From Pseudomonas wenzhouensis (lineage in GTDB: Bacteria > Pseudomonadota > Gammaproteobacteria > Pseudomonadales > Pseudomonadaceae): a stretch of DNA of 64,000 nt. The position numbers and the translations under genes are program-made. The number at the start of each line of letters is the position of its first letter. Position 1 is the stretch's first letter. The stretch lies in NCBI RefSeq assembly GCF_021029445.1, contig NZ_CP072610.1, forward strand, positions 682,001 through 746,000, written 5' to 3'. Positions 1 to 8,487 of the stretch are shown here, in pieces. The notes under the pieces are model-generated. The model did no database searches. It was not told the DNA's origin and was given only the letters and a program-made list of their open reading frames with translations.

Positions 1-1
1 C

Positions 2-724
2 GCCGAATTTCTCAGTGTGGCGCAGGAGCTCAATGTTGACATCGCCTTCCAGCGCGACTCGGTGTTCCGTCGCAACCGCCGCCTGGCCGTGTTCGACATG
101 GATTCGACGCTGATCGAGGCCGAGGTGATCGACGAGCTGGCCAAGGCGGCCGGCGTTGGCGAACAGGTGGCCGAGATTACCGAGCGCGCCATGCGCGGTG
201 AGCTGGACTTTCGCGCCAGCTTCAAGGAGCGCCTGGGCTTGCTGCAGGGGCTGTCGGAAGACGTACTGGAAGAGATTGGCGCGTCCCTGCGTCTGACCGA
301 AGGCGCCGAGGTGCTGTTCGCCGAACTCAAGCGCCTGGGCTACAAGACCGCGATCCTCTCTGGTGGCTTCACCTATTTCGCCAGGCAGCTGCAGGCCAAG
401 CTGGGCATCGACTACGTGTTCGCCAACGAACTGCAGATCGAGAACGGCAAGGTCACCGGGGTGGCCGTCGAGCCCATCGTCGATGCCCAGCGCAAGGCCG
501 ATCTGTTGCGCGAGCTGGCGCAGAAGGAGGGCTTGCAGCTGGAGCAGACCATCGCCGTTGGTGATGGCGCCAACGACCTGCCGATGCTTGGCCTGGCCGG
601 TCTCGGTGTGGCCTTCCGGGCCAAGCCGCTGGTCAAGCAATCGGCCAAGCAGGCGATCTCCACCCTGGGGCTGGATGGCATTCTTTATCTGCTGGGTTTT
701 CGCGACCGTGAGGGGCAGGAATAA
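2..724 (+). CDS. serB: Phosphoserine phosphatase SerB (5' truncated by window edge)
   Basis: Hydrolyses O-phospho-L-serine to L-serine, the last step of serine synthesis, in the cytoplasm. The reading frame is already open at base 2, so the N-terminal (ACT-like) part lies outside the window. A GTG at 17 is internal, not a real start. The HAD-phosphatase core is complete: motif I FDMDSTLI with the nucleophile Asp, motif II Ser in LSGGFTYFA, and motif III GDGANDLPML. The C-terminus is a normal SerB end. The gene converges on fimX; the gap between them holds the MITE-like element at 767-918. Identification is secure from the motifs and from the fimX neighbourhood. Confidence 0.96.
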   Translation, partial: AEFLSVAQELNVDIAFQRDSVFRRNRRLAVFDMDSTLIEAEVIDELAKAAGVGEQVAEITERAMRGELDFRASFKERLGLLQGLSEDVLEEIGASLRLTEGAEVLFAELKRLGYKTAILSGGFTYFARQLQAKLGIDYVFANELQIENGKVTGVAVEPIVDAQRKADLLRELAQKEGLQLEQTIAVGDGANDLPMLGLAGLGVAFRAKPLVKQSAKQAISTLGLDGILYLLGFRDREGQE

Positions 725-754
725 GCACCGGCGCCGTCTCGGATATAAAAAGTC

Positions 755-930
755 ACCTGTTCAGGTTAATGCCAGCCAGTTAAGCCTCGACGCAGCCAAT
801 GTGTAGGAGCGGCGCCCCGCCGCGAACCAGGGTGACGTGCCATCGAAAAACTTCGCCCCGAGGCGGGGCTCCTACGAAAAGCCGCTTTGGCCACGGCCAC
901 CTTATCGGATCGGCATTAACCTGTTCAGGT
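755..930. mobile_element. IS4-type MITE (767-918) with 12-bp target duplication, inserted in a terminator
   Basis: The element spans 767-918 (152 bp) between the directly repeated 12-mers ACCTGTTCAGGT at 755-766 and 919-930. Its ends are inverted: left TAATGCCAGCCAGTTAAG, right (read inward on the minus strand) TAATGCCGATCCGATAAGG. Both resemble the IS4 terminus as I recall it (TAATGCCGATCAGTTAAG), and IS4 makes 11-13 bp duplications. There is no ORF inside. The interior is a facing pair of Pseudomonas REP-like sequences at 803-826 and 852-875. The target 12-mer is itself a dyad. Without the element it sits in a hairpin with a flanking A-run, a plausible bidirectional terminator for serB and fimX. 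Confidence 0.72.
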
Positions 931-950
931 GGCTTCTTCGTCGGCGGGAT

Positions 951-3020
951 TTATTCGTCGCCGGCCGAGAAGTCGTAGTCCATCGACTGGCTTGGGCCCT
1001 GCAGGTAGTAACCCTGAATGAAGTTGACGCCGGCCTGCCATAGCGTGGCCAGCACGCTGGCACTTTCGACGAAGGGTACGATGGTCAGCTTGGCCTGGGC
1101 ATGCAGGCTGCTGAGCAGGGTTTTCAGCGCTTCCTGGTTCTCTGCATTGCTCAGATCCTGGGAGAACGAGCCGTCGACTTTGACGAAGTCCACGTGCAGG
1201 TGCTTGAGCGTGTTGAACGGGTTCAGTGCGCAGCCGAACTGGCTCAGAGCGACCTTGCAATGCAGCTGCGCCAACCCCTGGGTCAATGCCTTGGCCTGTT
1301 TCAGGTAGGCGATGGCGTCCGGTTCGCTGAACTGGAACACCAGTGAGTCCGACGGCAGCCGTGCAGCCTTGAGTGCCACGCTGAGCCAGGGCAGCAGGGT
1401 CTGATCCTGCAGACTGGCGCTGGACAGGTGCACGAACAGACGGGTGTGATGCCCTTTGGCGCGGTGGTCAGCCAGCAGTTTGATCGAATTGAGGATCACC
1501 CAGCGGTCGATCTTCTCGCCGAGTCCTGCCTCCTTGGCGGCGGCGAGGAAGTCCTTCGGCGAGACCTCCTGCCCCTGCGGGCTGAGCAGGCGCAACAGGA
1601 CTTCGTAGTGTTCGTTGGCGTCGCCGCGCAGGCTGATGATCGGCTGGAACAGCAGGCGGAAGCTGTTGTTCTCCAGTGCCTGCTGCACCATGGCCAGCAG
1701 GTTGCCGCGGTTGGCGGCGGCGGCCAGCTCGTCGGCCGGGTTGAACAGCTTGAGCGCATTGCCGTCGTTGAGTTCATCAGCGCAGCGGAGTGCGCGGTCG
1801 ATGACTTCCTGGGCCTTGGCGGTCTTCTCGCTGAGCCCCGCGACACCAATCGACAGCGTGGTCTGCACGGTGCGTCCGCTGACGTCGAACAGATGGCTTT
1901 CGACTTTCTTCAGCAGGCTCTGCAGGCTGGCCTGGCAATGCTCGGGTGTCTGGCCTGGCAGCAGGGCGGTGAATACGTCGTCACCGAAACGCGCCAACTG
2001 ACTGTCGGCGGGGAAGTGGTCGCGCAACAGTCCTGCCAGATCGGTCAGCAGCAGGTCGATGCTGGCCAGGCCGATTTCGCCCTGCAGGGCGGCGTAGCGG
2101 TCGACGCGGATATATGCCAGGGTCGAGGGTTGGCCGCTGTTGATGGCGCGCTCGGCTGCGCTGTCCATCAGCTCGAGGAAATGACTGCGGTTGAACAGGC
2201 CGGTGACCAGGTCCTGACTACTGATCTCGCGCAGCTTTTCTTCCAGTTCGGCATTGGAGGTTTCCGCGCGGATCACCACCTGGATGCAGGGTTCGCCGTC
2301 ATAGGTGGCCGGAGAGAAACTCATTTGCGCGGCGAAGCTGCTGCCGTCGGCGCGTACGCCCTGGCAATTGAGCTCAGCATTACCTTCGGCGCTCTGGTAG
2401 TTCTTCAAAAAATCCTTGAACGCTGCATGATCGCTGCTGGCGATCAGGTCGATCATCGGCATGCCTTCGAGCTCTTCGCTATCTTCGTAGCGGAACAGCT
2501 CAAGGTAGGCGCGGTTGGCGTAAATATGCATGCCGTCATGCACGTAGGTGATGGCGTCCACCGAGCTTTCCAGCAGCAACTGGCAGCGCTTTTCCGCCTC
2601 GCGCAGGGCCACTTCAGCCGCGCGCCGGGCACGCCGCTCTTCCAGATTGCTCAGCTCACGTTTGGCCACCAACACCAGGCGTTCGTCCTCGCCCTGTGGC
2701 AATGCATCCTGGGCGCCGAACAACAGCGCTTCGGTAATGATTTCCGGGTCGTTGTCATCGACCAGCTGAATGACGGGAATATCCTTGGCCTGCCGGCGGA
2801 TGGCGTTGATAGCCTCGCCAGGTTCCAGGTACTCGCTGCTCGGGGCGCAGATCAAAAGATCCCAGGTGTGCTGCAGGGTCTCGGCGAGATCCTCGCTGGA
2901 GGTCAGCCGGTGCACACGGGTGGCATGCCCGGCGTTGCGGAACAGACTGACCAGGCGCTCAGCTTCGTTCTGCGAATCTTCGAGAAGCAGCAGGCGGATG
3001 GTTTTTTTTTCGATGGCCAT
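951..3020 (-). CDS. fimX: FimX: c-di-GMP-binding REC-PAS-GGDEF-EAL protein for type IV pilus/twitching
   Basis: Polar regulator of type IV pilus assembly in P. aeruginosa, acting as a high-affinity c-di-GMP receptor rather than an active enzyme. The 689 residues show a receiver-like domain (about 9-128), a PAS domain (about 145-260), a degenerate GGDEF domain reading GDDVF, and a degenerate EAL domain reading EVL in HYEVLLRL near residue 475. These match the known degeneracy of FimX. The start ATG at 3020 is followed by nine consecutive A (codons 4-7, Glu-Lys-Lys-Thr). The gene lies 61 bp downstream of a PilZ-domain gene on the same strand and is probably co-transcribed with it. Length and motifs fit the P. 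aeruginosa protein closely. Confidence 0.93.
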   Translation of the reverse strand: MAIEKKTIRLLLLEDSQNEAERLVSLFRNAGHATRVHRLTSSEDLAETLQHTWDLLICAPSSEYLEPGEAINAIRRQAKDIPVIQLVDDNDPEIITEALLFGAQDALPQGEDERLVLVAKRELSNLEERRARRAAEVALREAEKRCQLLLESSVDAITYVHDGMHIYANRAYLELFRYEDSEELEGMPMIDLIASSDHAAFKDFLKNYQSAEGNAELNCQGVRADGSSFAAQMSFSPATYDGEPCIQVVIRAETSNAELEEKLREISSQDLVTGLFNRSHFLELMDSAAERAINSGQPSTLAYIRVDRYAALQGEIGLASIDLLLTDLAGLLRDHFPADSQLARFGDDVFTALLPGQTPEHCQASLQSLLKKVESHLFDVSGRTVQTTLSIGVAGLSEKTAKAQEVIDRALRCADELNDGNALKLFNPADELAAAANRGNLLAMVQQALENNSFRLLFQPIISLRGDANEHYEVLLRLLSPQGQEVSPKDFLAAAKEAGLGEKIDRWVILNSIKLLADHRAKGHHTRLFVHLSSASLQDQTLLPWLSVALKAARLPSDSLVFQFSEPDAIAYLKQAKALTQGLAQLHCKVALSQFGCALNPFNTLKHLHVDFVKVDGSFSQDLSNAENQEALKTLLSSLHAQAKLTIVPFVESASVLATLWQAGVNFIQGYYLQGPSQSMDYDFSAGDE

Positions 3021-3081
3021 AGAGGGTCAATGCAGCGCCGAATGGACGCGAAAAGGCGACAAATGGTGAATCTTCCGGAGC

Positions 3082-4884
3082 CTACAGAGACTTCCAGAGC
3101 GAGTCAAAATCTTCCTCCCCGGCAGGCTTGTGGCTTTGCGAGGCTGTGACCGGCGTCCCGGCAGGGGGCTCTTGTTCGCCTACGCGGTGATATTCGAACT
3201 GACTGAAGCTGCCGGTACTGACCTGGCGTCGGCTGAGTACGGCGCGGTGTTCTTCACCGCGGTCGTTGATCAGTACCTTGCTGCCTTCCTGAAAGGGCAG
3301 GCGCGGTGTGATCAGGCTGGCAGGGCGAGAAATGGCGCTGATTTCCGGCAGTAGCAGGGCGCGCAGGTACTGGCTGTTCTGATCGGCCTTGCGCAGCAGT
3401 TGCAGGCCGCAGGGGCGTGCATGCGGAGCGATCAGCTCGATACCCATCTGCGTGCCGCCACCACGCACCTGGCGAATCCAGCGTACGATGGCCACGCTCC
3501 AGCCCTGGCTGGGGCTGTCCTGCACACCGAGCAGCTCGCCCGCCTGTAGCTGGCTGGGCACTTCCTTGGGCCAGGACAGGCAGTAGCCGCCCGGGCTGTG
3601 GTTGACGATGGCCAGCTTGAAGGTCGGATAGTCCTCGGCGCTGTTCGTCGTCGGCGTCTGCTCGCCCGGGGTGACCTTGGTGTACTGAATCTCTTCGAAG
3701 TGGATCTCGTCGGCTGCGCTGCGTTGCGCATCGAAGGCATTGGACCAGATATCCGGCTCACCGGTATTCGGCTTGAAGACGGCCGCGCCGATTTCCACCG
3801 GGCGCTTGAGCACCTCGCCGAACGAGCGACGCCCGGAGAGGAAGAAATGCAGCGCGGTCATGCCAATGCACAGGGTCAGGCTGCCTTGCCCCGGCGTGCG
3901 CTGGAAGGTGCGCTCGGCGATGTCGCCCCAGGCTGCGGCAACATGTTGCAGCAGGTCGAGGCTGATGCCTTCGGGGATCATCAGGCGCGATTTGCTGCGA
4001 TCTTCTTCGGGCAGTTCGAGGTATTCCTTGATCGCATCGACCAGTGGCTGCGTATCGATGCCCAGCAGATTGTGCAGGTCGCTGCTCTGATACAGCGACT
4101 TGTAGCGCGGTGGGCCATCGATTTGTGGGGCGAGGACGAACAGGCTGTCCGGATGATCGCCCGGCTGCAATTTGATCAGTGCGCTCCACGGCTCCAGGGC
4201 CTCGGCCAGGCGTGCAATACCGTTCTGGCGCATCTGGTTGGTGCGCGCGCAGCCCAGCAGCAGCGCGGTGATATAGCTTTGCTCGGTGCTCAGGCCCGGC
4301 GTATGGCGGGCCAGAGGGTCACGAATGACCTGGCGTTGCAGGCGTTGCTCGCAGGCGATCTGGTAGAGCTGGTGCAGTTCCAGCCAGAGTCCTTCAGGCA
4401 CCGGGCAATACAGCTGGCTGGCGCGCACCAGCGGGCTGCACAGGCTGTTGCTGGCACGCTGCAGGGCGATTGCGAGCAGTTGGTCGCGGTCTTTGCCGCT
4501 GAGCGGGATGACCTTGGCAATGATCAGCTTGTAGCCGACAGCCAGATGGTTCTGCAGCGCCTGGCAGAGGTTGGCCACCTTGCGCGGGCGTTCATCGAGG
4601 ACGATCGCCTGATTGAGAAAGTGGCGTTCCAGATGTTGGCAAACGAAGCTGACTTCCGGGCGCAGCAACTCCAGCAACTGCAGGCGATTGTCGGCGGGGG
4701 TGAGAAACTGGTTGAGTTCCACCAGGCTCTGGTACAGCTGTCGTGCGGTTTCGCCGATGTTCGCCTTGGGCAGGGCCGCGATCCAGCGTTTCAGATCGCG
4801 GGGGCTGCCATTGCAGAAACTGAGGCTCTGCTGGCTTGGCGTGGGCACACGCAACAGTTGCAGGTGGGTACTCTGTTTATCCAT
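3082..4884 (-). CDS. PilZ-domain c-di-GMP-binding protein (PA4958-like)
   Basis: A 600-residue protein of the family that sits just upstream of fimX in pseudomonads. The first roughly 400 residues are alpha-helical and of unknown function. The C-terminal part carries a PilZ-like domain with NHSPGG (the N/DxSxxG element), followed by basic residues in IVRWIRQVRGGG. PilZ domains bind c-di-GMP, so this protein and FimX are likely to respond to the same messenger. The ATG at 4884 is preferred over the in-frame TTG at 4887 because a GGAG lies at normal distance upstream. The 165 bp to psd upstream leaves room for a promoter. The family is clear; the cellular role is not established here. Confidence 0.8.
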   Translation of the reverse strand: MDKQSTHLQLLRVPTPSQQSLSFCNGSPRDLKRWIAALPKANIGETARQLYQSLVELNQFLTPADNRLQLLELLRPEVSFVCQHLERHFLNQAIVLDERPRKVANLCQALQNHLAVGYKLIIAKVIPLSGKDRDQLLAIALQRASNSLCSPLVRASQLYCPVPEGLWLELHQLYQIACEQRLQRQVIRDPLARHTPGLSTEQSYITALLLGCARTNQMRQNGIARLAEALEPWSALIKLQPGDHPDSLFVLAPQIDGPPRYKSLYQSSDLHNLLGIDTQPLVDAIKEYLELPEEDRSKSRLMIPEGISLDLLQHVAAAWGDIAERTFQRTPGQGSLTLCIGMTALHFFLSGRRSFGEVLKRPVEIGAAVFKPNTGEPDIWSNAFDAQRSAADEIHFEEIQYTKVTPGEQTPTTNSAEDYPTFKLAIVNHSPGGYCLSWPKEVPSQLQAGELLGVQDSPSQGWSVAIVRWIRQVRGGGTQMGIELIAPHARPCGLQLLRKADQNSQYLRALLLPEISAISRPASLITPRLPFQEGSKVLINDRGEEHRAVLSRRQVSTGSFSQFEYHRVGEQEPPAGTPVTASQSHKPAGEEDFDSLWKSL

Positions 4885-5049
4885 CAAACTCGGATACTCC
4901 GGCCACGCACTATCAAGCGGCTCTAGTAGTAGTCTTTCGAACTCTAGCAGTATCTGACTGCGCTGGCAGCCCGCTTACCTGCTGGGCTGCCTGGCCAGGG
5001 TGCACATCTATAACCAGATGGTCGGGGGGCGGTTCCTTGTCTCGCCCGC

Positions 5050-5910
5050 TCAGGCCTGGGCATTGCCCAGTCGTTGGCCCATACGCACCGGGCTGCCGGC
5101 CGCCAGTTCCTCGGCCCATTGCACCTGGTTCGGGCCGAACAGCACGATGGCCGTAGAGCCCAGCTTGAAGCGGCCCATCTCGGCGCCCTTGGCCAACTCG
5201 ATGGGGCCGCGCGCTGCTGCGTCGTAACGCGTGCTCTTGAGTTCGCGCCTGGGCGGTGTGACCAGACCGGCCCATACCGTTTCAACGCTGGCGACGATCA
5301 TTGCGCCTACCAGCACCACGGCCATGGGGCCACGCTCGGTATCGAACAGGCAGACCACGCGCTCGTTGCGGGCGAACAGTTCCGGCACATTTTCCGCGGT
5401 GGTCTGGTTGACCGAAAACAGCCGGCCGGGCACGTAGACCATTTCCTTCAGGGTGCCGCCCAGCGGCATATGGACGCGATGGTAATCCTTCGGCGAGAGG
5501 TACACGGTGGCGAACTGGCCGCCCATGAACGGCGCGGCACGCTCAGCGTCGCCACCCAGGAGTTCGACGGCGCTGAAACTGTGGCCCTTGGCCTGGAAGA
5601 TACGGCCGTGTTCGATGGCGCCGAGTTGGCTGATCGCGCCATCGGCGGGGCTGAGAATGGCGCCAGGGGTTTCATCCAGCGGGCGCGCGCCGTCTTTCAG
5701 AGCGCGGGTGAAGAACGCGTTGAAGTGTTCGAAGGCGCGCAGGTCTTCGACCTGAGCTTCGCTCATGTTGACCTGGTACTGCTTGGCGAACCAGGCAATC
5801 AGCGGGTTCTTCAGCCAGCCGATGCGGCATTCGGCCACGCAGCCGACCAGACGTGACAGCAGGTGATGCGGCAGCAGGTACTGGCTGAGGATAAAAAGAC
5901 GTTGTTTCAT
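5050..5910 (-). CDS. psd: Phosphatidylserine decarboxylase proenzyme
   Basis: Converts phosphatidylserine to phosphatidylethanolamine at the inner membrane. The 286-residue proenzyme has the diagnostic self-cleavage motif LGST (in [15 protein letters not shown]), where cleavage before Ser yields the pyruvoyl alpha chain and the beta chain. The catalytic His regions are present ([16 protein letters not shown]). The ATG at 5910 follows an AAGGAAA ribosome-binding site. It lies 66 bp downstream of rhdA on the same strand, the same order as in P. aeruginosa. Confidence 0.96.
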   Translation of the reverse strand: MKQRLFILSQYLLPHHLLSRLVGCVAECRIGWLKNPLIAWFAKQYQVNMSEAQVEDLRAFEHFNAFFTRALKDGARPLDETPGAILSPADGAISQLGAIEHGRIFQAKGHSFSAVELLGGDAERAAPFMGGQFATVYLSPKDYHRVHMPLGGTLKEMVYVPGRLFSVNQTTAENVPELFARNERVVCLFDTERGPMAVVLVGAMIVASVETVWAGLVTPPRRELKSTRYDAAARGPIELAKGAEMGRFKLGSTAIVLFGPNQVQWAEELAAGSPVRMGQRLGNAQA

Positions 5911-5976
5911 CGTGTTTCCTTGAGGGTTTGAGCCGGCGCTGGCACGGCCAGGTCGGGGTAACTGATGGCCGTTCGC

Positions 5977-6792
5977 TCAGCGCTCGATGGGGGTGTCGGG
6001 CCGATTGCCCCATTCTGACCAGGAGCCGGCATAGGCCTTCACGCGCGGATAGCCGAGCGCCTTGGCCACCACGTAACTGAGGCCGGAGCGGCGATGCGTC
6101 TGGCAATGCGTGATCACTTCCTTGTCCGGCGTGATGCCCAGACCTTGCAGGATGTCGTCGATATCACTGCGGATGCGCATGCCGCGCTGCGGATCCATGG
6201 CGGCTGTCCATTCGAAATGGACGGCGCCGGGGATATGCCCACCTCGCGCTGAATTGAGTTTCGCGCCCGTGTATTCGTCCGCGCTGCGCACGTCCCAGAT
6301 GGCCAGGTCATCATCGCCCAGACGCGCTTGCAGGTAATCGCAGGTCGCGGTGGGGGTATCGCTCAGTGTGAGTGATACCTCGGTGCGGGTTACTGCAGGC
6401 TCTGCCTGGCTCAGTTCGAGGCCGTCGGCGACCCAGGCCTGCAGGCCACCATTGAGGAAGTGATGACGCGGGTGACCGATCACATCGAGCAGCCAGATGA
6501 AGCGGCCCGCCCAGGGGCCGCCTTCGTCGTCGTAGACAACATAGGTGGCGTCAGCACGGTGGCCGATATCGGCGAACAGCGCCTCGAGCTGGGCCGGCTC
6601 CGGCAGCAGGCCCGGCGCTGGCGGTTGACCCCGTTGCGTGCGCTTGGCATCGACCCAGCGTGCGCCGGCAATGTGGCCGTCGGCATAGCGTGCGGCGCTG
6701 CTCAGATCGAGCAGGATCAGGTCGTCGGCGTTCAGGCGTGCGGCCAGTTCGGCAGGCTCTATCACCAGCGGCAGGTTGTCGAAGGCGGACAT
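5977..6792 (-). CDS. rhdA: Thiosulfate:cyanide sulfurtransferase (rhodanese) RhdA
   Basis: Tandem-domain rhodanese that transfers sulfane sulfur from thiosulfate to a thiophilic acceptor through a cysteine persulfide. The C-terminal domain carries the active-site loop CQTHRR with the nucleophile at Cys230, the same number as in Azotobacter vinelandii RhdA. The N-terminal domain is the catalytically inactive copy. Length is 271 aa. A GGGAGG ribosome-binding site precedes the ATG at 6792. It probably belongs to the leftward run HDOD protein-rhdA-psd, with 51 bp to the upstream gene. A cytoplasmic role in sulfur delivery or redox protection is known for the family but not visible in the sequence. 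Confidence 0.94.
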   Translation of the reverse strand: MSAFDNLPLVIEPAELAARLNADDLILLDLSSAARYADGHIAGARWVDAKRTQRGQPPAPGLLPEPAQLEALFADIGHRADATYVVYDDEGGPWAGRFIWLLDVIGHPRHHFLNGGLQAWVADGLELSQAEPAVTRTEVSLTLSDTPTATCDYLQARLGDDDLAIWDVRSADEYTGAKLNSARGGHIPGAVHFEWTAAMDPQRGMRIRSDIDDILQGLGITPDKEVITHCQTHRRSGLSYVVAKALGYPRVKAYAGSWSEWGNRPDTPIER

Positions 6793-6843
6793 GAAGGCCT
6801 CCCTGAAGTTAAGAACGGACGATTGTAGCGGAAATGGGCTGCT

Positions 6844-8367
6844 TCAGCGTCCGCGCCTGGAGAAGCTGCCCAGCGCGCGTTCGATGCACTGCGCGGTCTT
6901 GCCGACAGCCTGCAGGCTGACGTCGTTGAGCGGCTGGCCACTCTGGTCGGCCACGAGCAGCAGCACCACACGACCGTTATTGGCCAGTGAGCGCAGCAGC
7001 AGATGCTCGCTGGGGAACAGCGCCTTGAGGTGACCCGGCAGCAAGGCAGAAAACTGCGCCACGTTGCCTGGCGTCAGGCGCAATTGCCCAGGTGCGTCGA
7101 GCAAGCGCCGGAGCACCTGACTTTGTGTCGGATCGAGGCTCAGGCTCGCTGCGCTGGCATCCAGGCCGGCCGCTTGCTGCACCTGCAGGCGGGTGTGCGT
7201 GCGGTCGGCGAGTAGCACGAGGATGCGTTGCATGCCGCAGGCTTGCAGGGCATCGCGGGCACATGCGGTCAGCTGTAGCACATTGGCAAAGCTGCTGGGC
7301 TCGGCCAGCAGGCGTGCGCAGTGCTGTCGCCACAAGGCGAGCGCGTCACGCTTTGGTGGCGGTGGGGCGCTGACGGCAGGTTTCAGTCGGTGGACATGCC
7401 ACGGCCAGATCAAGGCCTGGGCGGGATGCCACAGCGCAGCGTCATGGCTCAGGCGGGCGCTGCTGACGGCATGCTGGTGCACTTCCTGCTGCAATTCGCT
7501 CAACGGGATCTGCAGGTACAGGCCGGTGAGGCGCTGCCAGCGCAGGCTGTGCGCGGTATCCCAGGCATGGTGAGCCGACACCGCCAGACCGTTGGCCAGC
7601 AGCACGCAATTGCTGGGGTGGGTAAGCCAGTGGCGCAGGGGAATGTCGGCATCGAGCATCTGCTGTTGATGCAGTGGGTGCTCGTTATCGCGGGCGATAT
7701 GCAGGGCCTTGACCAACTGGCGACGATCTCGTTCGAGCAGGCGGTAGCCGCGTACGATCCACTCCGGCAGACGCCAGCGCTCGGCCAGCTTGATGCACAG
7801 TTGAATCAGGGGGACGCCGAGCAGCTCCTGCTCCACTGCTGCCGGACGTTCGCCTTTGAGCAGCACGCGTTGTTCCCAGGCGTCGAACAGTTCGGGGTGG
7901 GCATACAGCAGCGGCCAGACCGGCGCCAGAAACAGCAGGCTGCAGCCATGCAGTTCATTCCACAGGCGTGCCAGGCGCGCACCGAACAGCCCCCGGGCCT
8001 GCTGGCTGGCGTGCTGACTGATGAGCAGGATTTGCCTGAAGGCCAGCGGTATATCCTGTTCGGGCAGTGCGGGGGCCAGGTTGAGCAGGGCTTCGCAGCG
8101 GGTCAGACCCAGGCGCGACAATGCCGTCTCGACGCTTTCTGCAGGGGCGCTGAGGCTGTTGCCCGATTGATTGACCTCGCGCAGCACTTGCAGGGCAAAG
8201 GAGGGGCTCGCTTCTATCGCCTCGGCGATTTCACGCCAGTTGAGACGGCTATCGGCGAGAATGCGCCGCAGGCGCACATGCTGCTGCTGCTCGATCGGCA
8301 GGGGCAGTTTGCCCAGTTGTTGTAACCAGGTGTCCAGCGTACGCGGTAGAGACTTTGACGTCGGCAT
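6844..8367 (-). CDS. HDOD-domain signal transduction protein (PA4955-like)
   Basis: A 507-residue cytoplasmic protein. Residues about 20-215 have the HDOD fold pattern (SPSFALQVLREVNQSG, VETALSRLGLTRCEALL), related to HD hydrolases but lacking a conventional HD metal dyad. Residues about 340-500 look like a GAF-type sensor (ILVLLADRTHTRLQVQQAAG). HDOD proteins are non-catalytic signalling scaffolds in many proteobacteria; no specific partner can be read here. It is divergent from motA (121 bp) and leads the leftward rhdA-psd-PilZ-fimX run. The ATG at 8367 has only a weak ribosome-binding site. Confidence 0.78.
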   Translation of the reverse strand: MPTSKSLPRTLDTWLQQLGKLPLPIEQQQHVRLRRILADSRLNWREIAEAIEASPSFALQVLREVNQSGNSLSAPAESVETALSRLGLTRCEALLNLAPALPEQDIPLAFRQILLISQHASQQARGLFGARLARLWNELHGCSLLFLAPVWPLLYAHPELFDAWEQRVLLKGERPAAVEQELLGVPLIQLCIKLAERWRLPEWIVRGYRLLERDRRQLVKALHIARDNEHPLHQQQMLDADIPLRHWLTHPSNCVLLANGLAVSAHHAWDTAHSLRWQRLTGLYLQIPLSELQQEVHQHAVSSARLSHDAALWHPAQALIWPWHVHRLKPAVSAPPPPKRDALALWRQHCARLLAEPSSFANVLQLTACARDALQACGMQRILVLLADRTHTRLQVQQAAGLDASAASLSLDPTQSQVLRRLLDAPGQLRLTPGNVAQFSALLPGHLKALFPSEHLLLRSLANNGRVVLLLVADQSGQPLNDVSLQAVGKTAQCIERALGSFSRRGR

Positions 8368-8406
8368 ATTGGCTCGAGTCGAAACTGGCTTTTGACCATA
8401 ACTGGC

Positions 8407-8433
8407 TATAGTCTGGCGTATAAGTTCCGATAA
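8407..8433 (+). promoter_or_regulatory. FliA (sigma28)-type promoter upstream of motA
   Basis: TATA at 8407-8410, 15 bp, then TCCGATAA at 8426-8433. The sigma28 pattern is TAAA-N15-GCCGATAA, so this matches 10 of 12 positions with exact spacing. Transcription would begin near 8441, about 47 bp before the motA ATG. Flagellar stator genes are often in the FliA class. By eye only. Confidence 0.5.
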
Positions 8434-8487
8434 TTAGAAGGGTTGTTTTCAATAACCCATTCACTAGGCTCTGCAAGCGTTTATTTC

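Noticed and set aside
1428..3149. 573-codon plus-strand open frame antisense to fimX
   Set aside because: Follows from GC-rich third positions of the real minus-strand gene; no family features, Gln/Val/Ala-rich shadow sequence. Similar shadows at 3598-4926, 30314-31840 and 27001-29331 were dropped for the same reason.
7003..8325. Plus-strand frames opposite the HDOD gene
   Set aside because: No motifs and no ribosome-binding sites; the minus-strand product has family structure.
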